In this document: positions 1 to 11,000 of the stretch, piece by piece
How the letters are laid out: every line of letters starts with the position of its first letter
Numbering within the stretch: the first letter of the stretch is position 1
Assembly: GCA_905250125.1 (NCBI GenBank)
Contig: CAJNOL010000859.1
Coordinates: 34,214 to 98,213 of the forward strand
Length of the DNA stretch: 64,000 nucleotides
From: Rotaria sordida
Lineage: Eukaryota > Rotifera > Eurotatoria > Philodinida > Philodinidae
Direction of reading: 5' to 3'
Translations under genes and position numbers: made by a program
Notes under the pieces: generated by a model
Told to the model about the DNA's origin: nothing
The model's database searches: none
Seen by the model: only the letters and a program-made list of their open reading frames with translations

Positions 1-134
1 ACAGTAATAATGATCTTGTTCTAGCTGTTGAATATCTTCGTCTTGCTACTCGATCACTTGGAACAATAACTGGTATTGTTTATACCGAAGAATTACTTGA
101 TGTTATATTTCGTGATTTTTGTATTGGAAAATAA
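1..134 (+). CDS. GTPBP3: GTPBP3/MnmE tRNA-modification GTPase, last exon (5' partial)
   Basis: Only the last 43 codons are in the window (frame from base 3, TAA at 132-134). They read as the MnmE/GTPBP3 C-terminal helical domain: a stretch with [14 protein letters not shown] at the very end. The terminal C-I-G-K motif is the family signature, and its cysteine is known to matter for the tRNA modification reaction. In this family the protein is a mitochondrial GTPase that works with MTO1 to put the 5-taurinomethyl/carboxymethylaminomethyl group on wobble uridine of mitochondrial tRNAs. The G domain and N-terminal folate-binding domain lie upstream of the window. The next gene, SCO1, also mitochondrial, starts only 101 bp downstream on the same strand. 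Confidence 0.88.
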   Translation, partial: SNNDLVLAVEYLRLATRSLGTITGIVYTEELLDVIFRDFCIGK

Positions 135-189
135 AACAAAAAAAAAAGCTACATTATTTTAGGATTAAAAAACTAATCTTTTCTTTCTT

Positions 190-209
190 TTTTTATTATT
201 TCATTTTAG
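190..209 (+). promoter_or_regulatory. Unpaired 3' splice acceptor before SCO1 ATG
   Basis: A pyrimidine-rich tract ends in TTTTAG at 204-209, 26 bp before the SCO1 ATG and 75 bp after the GTPBP3 stop. No donor is needed to explain the SCO1 frame here, so it reads as a trans-splice (spliced-leader) acceptor or the end of a 5' UTR intron. Spliced-leader trans-splicing is established in bdelloid rotifers; its use here is inference. Confidence 0.5.
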
Positions 210-235
210 TTAATAGAAAAATAAAAGCAATAATT

Positions 236-1426
236 ATGTCGATTATTTCTCATTTATTATCAATTAGAACATCAATTTATTTAACAAGAAATATTCTTCG
301 ACCGACTAGTCGATTAATACAAAATCGTTTTGTATCCTCAACATCACTATTATTAAATAAACCTGATATTAAAAGTAGTACTATACCTCTTGAATTACCA
401 TCATCTGAAAAGAAGAAAGCAAAGTATAATATCTCATGGAAAAGTAAGTTAAGAGCGATATATATATATATAATATTACAAATTGCTTGAATAACTTCGA
501 TATAGATATTAGAGATATTTCAAATTGTATTTTTATTTTCCAATAAAAAAAAACAGAATCCTATATTGAAATCACAATCAGACAAGTTCCCTGAGATTTT
601 TAAGAGTATTTCCTCAACCAAGAAAATAACTCCATTTATTGTTCATGCTGAATTCTATCCAAGAATAACACTTGAGATATTTGACTAGAAACGAAGCTTG
701 TCCTATTTCAACAAACACATTTCAGTCAATACTCTCTTCATTGCTCTCTTATGTGTTATGATAAATATTAAGCTTAACATTCTTTTGATTTATGTTTGTT
801 TAGCTGTAACTGTAACTGTTCTTGGTGGTGCTTCATTAATAGCTTTCATTTATTATCTTGATCAACGTAAAGCAAAAAATCGTAGAAAACTTCAACGTGC
901 TGCAGTTGGTAAAATGGCTATTGGTGGTCCATTTTCATTGATAACACATGATAAAAAACCCGTCACAGATAAAGATTTTCACGGTCAATGGTTATTAATT
1001 TATTTTGGTTTTACTCATTGTCCAGATATATGTCCTGAAGAATTAGAAAAATTAGCTGAAATAACAAAAACTCTTTATAAACAAAAAAATAAACAACAAT
1101 ATCCATTCCAACCTGTATTTGTTTCTGTTGATCCAGAACGTGATACACCTGAATTAATTTCACGTTATCTTAAAGATTATTCATCACATTTTATTGGTTT
1201 AACAGGAACACGTGAACAAGTTGCTGATATGTGTAAACATTATCGAGTTTATTTTAGTCAAGGACCGAAAGTTGGCGATGATTATATTGTTGATCATGCT
1301 ATTATTATGTATTTAATTAATCCAAATGGAGATTTTGTTGATTATTACGGTAGAAATAAGAATGCAAAAGAAGTAGCCGATGCTATTGAACAACATATGA
1401 ATACCTTTAAAGAGATGAATAAATAA
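236..1426 (+). CDS. SCO1: SCO1/SCO2-type mitochondrial copper chaperone for cytochrome c oxidase
   Basis: Two exons, 236-443 and 804-1426, joined in phase 1, give 276 residues. Order: a basic Ser/Arg-rich mitochondrial presequence (about 1-50), one membrane segment around residues 70-85 (VTVTVLGGASLIAFIYYL), then the thioredoxin-like SCO domain. The copper-binding CPDIC motif (Cys142, Cys146) and the distal His234 in DYIVDHA are all present, as is the VDPERDT block typical of the family. In known members the protein sits in the inner membrane and delivers copper to the CuA site of COX2. Length is close to human SCO1 (301). The single 360-bp intron has a GTAAGT donor. AATAAA lies at 1435-1440 just after the stop. 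It is the middle gene of a tight same-strand trio. Confidence 0.93.
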
Positions 1427-1475
1427 TTTCAAAAAATAAATTAGGAGTATATTTGTTTTTCCATGTTGTTAGTTT

Positions 1476-1488
1476 GCTTTTTTTTTAG
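1476..1488 (+). promoter_or_regulatory. Unpaired 3' splice acceptor before TENT2 ATG
   Basis: A run of T ends in TTTAG at 1484-1488, 18 bp before the ATG of the poly(A) polymerase and 62 bp after the SCO1 stop. Same arrangement as in front of SCO1; interpreted as a spliced-leader acceptor inside a compact operon. Confidence 0.5.
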
Positions 1489-1506
1489 ATAGTTAAAAAG
1501 AAAAAA

Positions 1507-4500
1507 ATGTCATCGATACGAGGTAGACAAAGAGTTAATTTTGGATATAAACAAGTAGATCGTCGAAGAAATAATTTAAAACCAACACCACAAGAATTTC
1601 TTAACTATCCTGACGAACAGTATATTGATTTTAGTTCACAAAATATATCAATAAATAAAAAGCGATTACGAGAGTCAGTAGAAATAAAAATAGATTTATT
1701 TGATTTTTTTAAAATTTATTTTCAATAGATCACATAGTCCGAAAGCGAATAAATCAAAAAAATTCAAACAAGATAATAATAATAGTTATTTAAGTTCTGC
1801 TGATTTTCATATGGTAAATATTTCATGATCGAGCTTTTTATCGCAGGACAAACCATCGCATGCACAGAACGTTACAAAAAAAAATAACAAATTATTGTGC
1901 GGACAAAATGTTGCAGTATTTTTTCTGGATGTGAGCCTCAAAAAATTCAATAAATCAGGTCCGAGAATTTCGGATTCGACAAACTCTAGTGTGGGTGCGC
2001 ACGTACGTGTGTTAGCGAAGAAAACACCGACACCAACAGCCATACATCCAACGCTCTCACAATCATTTTCTACTATTCAAATATATAGCATTTAGAGATA
2101 TTGCAACATTTTGACTATGCGACGAAAAGTTCTGACGTCAAATTTCTAGTTGTAAAAAATATTCTTTTGATTATTGTCTTTTTCTTTTCATTTTGTTAGT
2201 TAACAGATGAACTTTTAAGTCATTACACAACAGCAAAACAACTTGAATCTACTTTTACATTAAAATGGAAACTTTGTGAAGATATTTTTTCAATGTTTGT
2301 TGGAATTGTTCCAAGTAAAATCAAAGAAAAAAAAAAACAGGAATTTTATTTATTAATATTGTTTCAATCTATTTAGATTTAGGTGTTTATTTAGTTGGTT
2401 CAAGTGCAAATGGATTTGCTACAGAAGATACCGATGCTGATATATGTATTGTGGTTTCATCTTATCCTGTAAGGATTTCAAATAAAATTGAAAATTAATT
2501 TTCTTTTGTTGTTTTTGTTTTGAGATTGATCAAAAACGTGAAGCAGTAAAATTTCTTGAAATAATGCGACGTGCTTTACGTAAAAAAATTTGTTCGTATT
2601 GTTTTATTATTTTTTTAAATATCTTCTCATTGCATGTTTTATTATATTTAGTTGCTGGTGCATGTGATTTAATACGTGCTCGTGTACCAATTCTTCGATT
2701 TACTGATTATGCAACGTAGGAAATATTTTCTTTGATATTATGCTGAGATTTCTCTTTTTATTATTCTTTTTTCAGTCGATTAAGATGTGATGTAAACATT
2801 AATAATATAACTGGCATTCGAAATACAGATTTATTACGTTTCTATGCTGAAACAGATCAACGAGTAGCACCGCTTGGTTAGTTCTGAAATTTCTTTCTTT
2901 TTTTGTTGATAATGTCAAGAAACTTTTTGAAGTAGGAATAATGTTTTGAATAGTCTATAACGTTTCCTATTTTTGAAATCTTCATAAAAAGAAAATAGTT
3001 GTCGAAAACGATTTCTAATGAAATGATTTTCTCAAAACTCACTTTAACGTATGCTGTATTAAGAGAGAACTTCATGAACTATCAAAATCATTGTTTGCAT
3101 TTAAGAAGACTTCCCCTTTCTCGACTGAAAATTTTTGGATATTTCATTTTCGTTTCTTCTTTATATATGGTTACACATATCCTTTATCAGCTGAACCTAT
3201 TTTAATAGTTAATGTATAACTATGATAGTCAAAAAAACTGGAAAATATGGAACATTTTCGCCGTTTTTGAAAAACAAAACAATTGAAAATCGCTCTCGTT
3301 TTTCAACTATAGCACATCCGATCCAGCTAAAATTTTCGTCCACTTATACTAGAACGTATTTAGAATACCTATCTTTGTTTTCTTTCAAAATATGATGTAT
3401 CACTAGTTTTTTTCATAGTTTACAAAAAACGAACGAACATGCATTTTTTTGAGGATACTCCTCGGATATTGGTATTTTTATTCGAACGGTAGGAGTTGCA
3501 AAAAAACTAGACAACCTGAACAATATCTACTAGTTTCTGTACAAAATATTTAACCCCATCAGATCTTCTACTGGAAAACATTCGAAAAATTTTGAATCTA
3601 TAACAATATTCACTCTACTCATCGAGATCTATCTATCGTAAAAATTTCAAGATTATCTGATGAGTTGTTCTCGAAAAATATCGAACAGAATAGGAGCCGC
3701 TCGTGTTAATTACTTCACGTTATAAAAACTATCTTGTTCTTAAAATTCTAATCAATATAATGTAATTATGTGTTCTGTTCTTTTTAGTCTTAACTCTCAA
3801 AGCTTGGGCAAAATTTCATAATGTACGGCAAGCAAAAATAAATTATTATTCTATTCGCATAAAAATGTGTTTTACTTTTTTCGTATTAGATTAATGATGC
3901 CAGTCAGAAAACATTATCAAGTTATTCTCTTACATTAATGTGTCTTTTTTATTTACAGGGTATTTCATTATTGACTTTTATTTTGGTTTGCCTTTTTGTT
4001 TTTTACTATTCTCGCTTATTTTAGCTATTGCACAACCACCAGTTGTACCTGTTTGGCAGACACTCTTATCGGTATGTTGAATAGAATTTATAAAAATTCT
4101 TTTTTCTTTCAAAAAAAAAAACATTCCTTCATTTTCTCTATTTAAGGATCGTTTTGATGTCAATATTCCTGTTGCACATTTAAAACGTAATGATCAACCA
4201 AAATTAATATGGAGATCAGATAATCATCAAACACTTGGTGAATTATTTACTGGATTTTTAAGATTTTTTGCTAAAGATTTTCGGTAAAAAAAAACAAACT
4301 TTTAAAATATATTTATTCTAAATTTATAATTATATGTATATAGATATGAAAAACATGCTATTAGTGTTCGAATGGGTTGTTTAATCGATAAAGATGATTT
4401 TTTAGATAATGATACGACAAACTATGGACATGCTCTATTAGCTATTGAAGGTAATAGAAAATGAATTAGAAAAAAAACAAAATTTTGTTTTTTTCTTTTA

Positions 4501-4644
4501 GAACCATTTGATTTAACCAATACAGCTCGATCTGTTTATGATGATGATGAATTTGAACGTATAGTTCGTGTATTTCGTCGAAGTTATTATACGATTGATA
4601 AAACAAAATCATTTTCTTCAATTCTTACAGAACAATTTAAATAA
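1507..4644 (+). CDS. TENT2: GLD-2/TENT2-type cytoplasmic poly(A) RNA polymerase
   Basis: Thirteen exons join in frame to 409 residues: 1507-1673, 1729-1813, 2200-2314, 2377-2468, 2525-2591, 2652-2715, 2776-2876, 3788-3822, 3890-3959, 4025-4071, 4147-4283, 4344-4450, 4502-4644. The nucleotidyltransferase signature is intact: GSS (130-132) followed by DAD (Asp142, Asp144), with the third carboxylate Asp202 in CDVNINN. The central domain matches the GLD-2 pattern INDASQKTLSSYSLTLM, and the PAP-associated region ends with EEPFDLTNTARSVY. The family adds A tails to cytoplasmic mRNAs and miRNAs with RNA-binding partners; no RRM is present, as expected. The N-terminus (about 1-85) is basic, low in complexity and unrelated to vertebrate GLD-2. 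The donor of exon 1 (GTCAGT) is a choice forced by frame. Introns 2 (386 bp) and 7 (911 bp) are much longer than the rest. Confidence 0.9.
1814..2199 (+). other. TENT2 intron 2 with imperfect inverted repeat
   Basis: This 386-bp intron is less AT-rich than its neighbours. A segment near 1898-1919 (GACAAAATGTTGCAGTAT) recurs inverted near 2096-2120 with a few mismatches, which suggests a small decayed inverted-repeat element. Overlapping open frames on both strands here are not supported as genes. Confidence 0.3.
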
Positions 4645-5038
4645 TATACATACATTTTTTTTTGTTATATTCTTTTGCTCAGGAGTTCGTGTTCTATTTC
4701 AATGGACATGAAGTTCTTACGAAATTAAAGTGTGTTGTTTTTGGTTTCCTTTTTTTATATCATGTTTATTGAACTATAAAAGAGAACATACAGATGAACG
4801 AAACAAAAAAAAAACAAATTACAAAGCGAGAAAAATTTGTTCAGAAAAACATCTAAATAAAAGAAATATTTAAACTATGAATGACATCACAGAACAGCAC
4901 TGTAAGATTAAAATAAAATAGACAGACCCCTAAAAAGTAAGATTAATAATAAAAAGACAAATTTATACGAATAAAAAATGTGTATAACACAAAATTAGAG
5001 GAATGCACATCTACTAAGAAGCTAATTTCTATGAATAT
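4645..5038. other. Convergent intergenic region
   Basis: 394 bp between the stop codons of the TENT2 gene (+) and the receptor kinase (-). It holds both 3' UTRs; A-rich runs and an AATAAA-like stretch are visible. No other gene or structured element was seen. Confidence 0.5.
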
Positions 5039-8000
5039 TTATACATAACTATCACCACCTTCACCACTACGTTTTGATGATGGAATTGGTGGAGGTGGCC
5101 TAAATGGTGCACGATTTTTAGGAATAACATAAGGAATATTTGATTCAGTTGTTGAATGTGTTGGAGTATTCTTATTTGGTTGATTTAATGGTATCAATTT
5201 ATCAGACAAATTAGCAGCAATTGTTCGTTGTTGATTATTTGTATTTGGTTTTATTGGTGTTAAATATGAGTCATTTCTTTGTTCAGCATAATCTTTATCT
5301 GATTGAGATAAATATGTATGAGATGTATTATCACTTGCTGTTGGATAATAATCAGTTGTTGATGTTGAACGATATGTAACATCATCATTATGAGAAGAAT
5401 TAAATGGAATATTATTATCATCATCAAATGTTGGTAATTCACTTACACCTTGATCGTCACCAAAAAGAAAAACATTCTCATCTGTAGCATTTTCTTCTTG
5501 ATAACGATTATATTCAGTTCGATAATACTATTGAGAATAACAAACAAAAAAAGAGAAGAAGAAAATTATTTTGATATAAAATAAAAATAGACTTAATCAA
5601 AAAACATACTTCAAAAGCTTGTTTTGATAACATCTTTGAATGACATAAAAGAGCACGAATTCGTATCATTTCTGGTCGACGATTTTCATCAACTAGACAT
5701 TCTCGAATAATAGCATAACTATATGACAAAACAAAAGAATCAAACAATGAAATAGTTTTTACAAACGAAACATAGAAACATATTTTTTAATGCTCACAAG
5801 GAAAATCTTTGAACTGATTAATTGCTTTTGAGTTAAGGCTGTGTGCATCATGTGGATCCTAATGAGGTATGGATATTTTGAGAAAAGCTCGGGCTCTTCA
5901 CTTATTGTTATCAAGCTATTGCATTTTTATGGTATTTTTTTAAGTAAAAGCGATGGTTCCTCTCAAAAATCCTAGAAAACTTATTTTCGAATTTCGACTT
6001 GAAACTTTCCATAAGGACAGAATTTAATGAAAATAATTTATTGTGAAAATTTCAGATCATTTTGTTGTTCCTATCCTGAGATATAGCTATGATAAAAGCT
6101 TGTCTTTTACATTGTTCATATACATAAACAGATCTAATGTTCTTAGTTAAGAAAAAGAGCAAATCAAAAGACCTGAAACTTTCACAATGAACTATTCTCG
6201 TTAAGTCGTGTCTCTGTGAAAAGTTTCAAGTCGAAATTCTAAAATTAATTTTCTTAATGTTCTTGACGGATACCACGGTACTGACTGAAAAAGTACTGTA
6301 AAAATGCAGTATCTCAGTAGCAATAAGCTAAGCACTCGAACTGTTTCAGGATATTCATAACTCATTAGGATCTACATGATGCACATAGTTCTGACTCAAA
6401 AAACGATTAATCAATTCAGAGAAGAACCTTATCAGTCAAAAATGTCACTGTCATTTCTTAATAATATGAATAGAATTCGTGATGACCGATATGGTAAGAA
6501 AAAAGTTATGTATAGATTCGAAGTAAAAAAACAAAAGAATAAATCTTATTTAAAAAGCTCTATCATTTTTACTATCTTTCAGTTATTGTTATCGTTTATT
6601 TATTCTCATAACTTTACAGATTTAATCAAAGTACAAGAACAGCTTGAATAATCGGTATTCACAGATATTTTTGCATTATTATCCATTCAAACACGCGATG
6701 TACGTTTAAACAAAAAGTATGAAAATTGTATATCTCTCTGAAAACGTAAGCATTCATCGAAATACTTGAGCAAGTAAAAGAATATTATTGAGAAAGAATG
6801 TAGAAAAAATAATTATGACAGTAATAAAGAAATATGAGTAAACAATGAAAGAGAATAAAAAATCCTTTGTTTAAAAAAAAAAGAATCTATTAGTTCTCGA
6901 AAACGATCAATATCTTATAACTTATGTTGATCGAAGATAAGTTGAATTTTTCTCTTGATCTGAATCAACCAAGAGATAAAATATCAAACTATCTTATTAA
7001 TTCAATAGATGAATTGATCATCAGTATTAAAATAAGAATCTCAACTTTAATATCATACTTGTTCTTTATCATATCTAATGTTTCAATTTAGTTAGTCAAT
7101 ATTTTCTATGCAATATTAATTTCGAAATATTCTTCAATATTATTGATATCACTATAGGTGTTCATTACAAGGTCTCTCCGAATATCAAGCTGATTGAAAA
7201 ACATATATCACTTATCGTGAACAAGATAAAAATAAATCATTTTATAAGATTTTTCGTTTTTTTCAGAGACTATTAATCTTAATATCAAGATTTACAATAT
7301 ACTTCCACTATCCTTCAAATTCTTTTTTTGTTCTGACTTCAAATAAACTAATTCATATTAAAATTATTATATCAAATAAACAAAAATATTTCAGTTAAAA
7401 ATTAAATTTTAATCTTAATTATGAATAAATGCTTACATTTTACGTGGAATTTCTGGTTGATAATCAAGATATTTTAAAACACGACCTTCACTAACAACAC
7501 GAGCAAGTCGATGAAAAAATGTTTCACCATCAGATTTATTTTCCATTTCTTCCAAAAGTTTATTAAATGGTCGAATTCGACCTTAAAAAAAAACCAAACA
7601 ATCAATTGATATAACAAAAAGAAAAACCAATAGAAAATAAAACACTTACATTTAAGAAATAATGTCCAAAGAAATATTCCAAATGACCATCTATTAATTG
7701 AATTAATACATTTAGAAAAATCAATATAACAAAAACAAAGAGATTCACTTACACATCAGATTTTATTGATGATTTATTAAGTAAAATACGTTCATCAGGA
7801 GTTGATGCACGTAAAATAGCTCGAGCAAGTTCTGGTGTTAAATTATGTGTTGCTAATTCATTCTACAAATAAAAAATCTTAATATTTTAAAATGACTTTC
7901 TTCTTCTACAAAAACATACATTTTTCTTTTGAAGTTGTACACTATCATTTTGTGCAAGTTGTTCACGATAATTTTTATATGTTGTCCATGTTGCCAAACT

Positions 8001-11000
8001 AAAATAAAAATATATCTTTAAAAACTCAAAAAAAAAGAAAAAGAAAACCTATTTACCCAAAATCACATATTTTCATAATAAATCTTGCACTAACTAAAAC
8101 ATTTCTTGCAGCAATATCACAATGAGCTATTTGTTTTCTATTTAAATAATCAACACCACAAGCAACTTGATATGCAGCTAATATTAAATCATCATCTGTT
8201 AATATACATGAATCATGTGCTTGTGTAATAGTCATTCCTGGTCCGTTTTGTTTAGCAAGTGCTTCATATAATGATAATTTTTTATTTGATATATTTGATG
8301 ATGGTTGAAGAAAACGTTTAACCATTGATTCAAGTGAACCATTTGAACATAATTCCATTAAATAAAATGAATCTTCATCACGTATAAGTCCACCTGTTAT
8401 TAAATATTTAAATTTTGTTTCTGGATATGCAACTTTAAGTAATGAAACAATATTAACATGTTTACCAGCTTTATACATAACTTTAATTTCATCAATTAAC
8501 ATTTCAGCTGCTTTTTTCTTTTGTAATTCATGTTTTTTTGAAATCATTTCTTGACTTTCTTCACTATCATCACCTTTTTTACGTTTATCACGACGACGTT
8601 CAATATTACGTATAGATTCTGGTAATAATTTTGCAGCAACAAGACCAACTTCTGGTAAGCGTACTTGATAAACAATACCATATTGACCATGACCAAGTTC
8701 TTTGAAATCATCTTTTACTACAGGTGTTATATCACCATTAACATAACCAAGTAAGGTACGAACTTGTTGTGTTGATGCAAAATTATCTGGTAATCGTATA
8801 CGTGTTAATTGTGTCATGGGTGGTTGAGATTTATCTTCAGGTTCATCTGGTTGTTGCGCATGAAATATACTTGTATCAACAATTTTTTTCATTTTAAAAT
8901 ATTTTACAGCTAGAATGATAAGTAAAATAAGTAGAATAAGTATTAAACAAGCAGATAATATTATAAATATGGCTATGAATCGACGAAACCTTGAATGTAA
9001 ATATGGAGCTAAATATCAGAAAAGAATGTATAATTAAAAAAGAATTCATGATTTTTTTTTTCTTTTTCTTTTACTTTTAACACGTAAATCAAAACTTCGA
9101 CGTAAAGACGAATCACGACCATTAGTTAATTCACATGTATAATAACCAGTGTCAGAAGCTTGAACACGAGTAATATGAATACTAAAAAAAATAATGAAGT
9201 ACTCCAAGGTTCCGTTAAGTTTGAGTATTTCTGAAAATATTTTCTTTAGGATTACTTCTACTTCCTTTTATTAATTGATTGGCATAATCGCGGCTAAGGA
9301 CGAACCTGAATGTTCAGGTTCAGTGCATGCCTATGCTATGATCTACATGAATGGTCTTCTGGACTATGAAATCTTCCCCTCCCCCCCCCCAAAAAAAACC
9401 AGAAACAATTTTTCAAAAGTTTTATGAATTTTGTTCAATAGGTCAAATTTATTTCAAAAATAAATAATTGTCAATGCTTTGAATTGAATTCTCAATACTT
9501 TATATATGTAATGAAATTATTCTTTTAGTAAAGTTATTTCACGAATCAATTTATGAATATTCAATTTATTTTGTAATAAAAAATTGATTATCTTTTTAAA
9601 TAATCACTCAACTTGATTAAATTTAATCAATTTAATTTTCCTGAATATTCTCTTTTGTTTTTTTTAATAATAAAACTAAAATTCTCTGAATGAATAATCA
9701 AATTCATTTTTACCTTCCATTATTATCACGAATTTGTAATGTTGAATCATCATTTGATAATGGTAATTTTCCTTTCAACCACTTAATTTTTGGTTGTGGT
9801 CGTCCATCATATAAACAATCAAATTCAACATTAGTACCTGCTTTTCGTTCAATTTTTTCAACTGTTTGTAAATTATTTTTAAATCTTAATGGTACAGGAT
9901 CTTTAAAATAATAAAACATTCATAAAAATTATACAAAAGAAAAAAAAAATTTCTTTAGATTTTACCATCTACATGAATTATATATGTATCATTTATATTC
10001 GGAACAACATCCGGTCGTTTAGATGAAGCCATACATTGAAGAAAACCATTTTTACCAATTTTTCTTAATGGTGATGTTTCTACTTCAATAATTGTATCTC
10101 GAATATGTTCACTAATATTTTAAAAATAAATAAATAAATCAAAATTATATAAAAAATAATATAAGATAGCAAAAAAGAAACGAAACCTTGTTGGTGTTAA
10201 CCATTTAATATCAGTTTGTTTCGGTTGATTAGTTTCCAATGAACGCCATTCAGCATCAAAACGATTTCTTTTATATGTAAATAAACCGTCATCATAAATT
10301 ATTCGAAGATCATCATAAATCAAATCATGACTTTCACATCTATATGTTAAAGTATCTCCAGTAACTAAACTAAATTCTGGTTTACGTACAGTAAACATAT
10401 TACGATTACCTTAAATTAAAAAAAAAGAGAAAGATTTCGTATTCGTCTTAATTGTTTTTCTCTTACGTGCTAATGCTGTTAATGATTTTGCAAGCATAAT
10501 TAATCCATTTTGTTCATAACAACAAATATATTGATGACCAATTGATGGATTATCAATAATTTGTGATTCAATACTAACAAATTCTGTTTGAAAATTATTT
10601 ATACGATTTGCTTTTGTCAGTAATAAACGTGGATTAGATGATGATTTACATGTTCTATCAATAATATCTGATAAACAATTTTCTATTGAACATTGAATAT
10701 CATGAATAAATACATTTAATGGTCGTGCTATATCAGCACGATGACGAACTGTACAAACAATACGATATGATTCGCGTTCATATATACCATATGAATAAAT
10801 ATTTAATTTATTTTTTTCATATTCATCACGCCATGGAATTATACGTGGAATATCATTTGATATAAAAGAAAATTGACCAACAGGATTACCAGTTACATTT
10901 GGTTTAATAATTTTAGTTTTTTCTGATGCAGAAGATTTTGCAGTAATTTTTATATCTGTTTCATCTTCGAATGTAATATTATAAATAGTTAATGTATATT

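Noticed and set aside
1807..2095. Overlapping open frames on both strands
   Set aside because: Inside TENT2 intron 2; no homology pattern, and the TENT2 reading frame needs this stretch removed.
6376..6651. 91-codon open frame (+)
   Set aside because: Begins in the right arm of foldback FB1 and runs into AT-rich intron sequence; opposite strand to the receptor gene.
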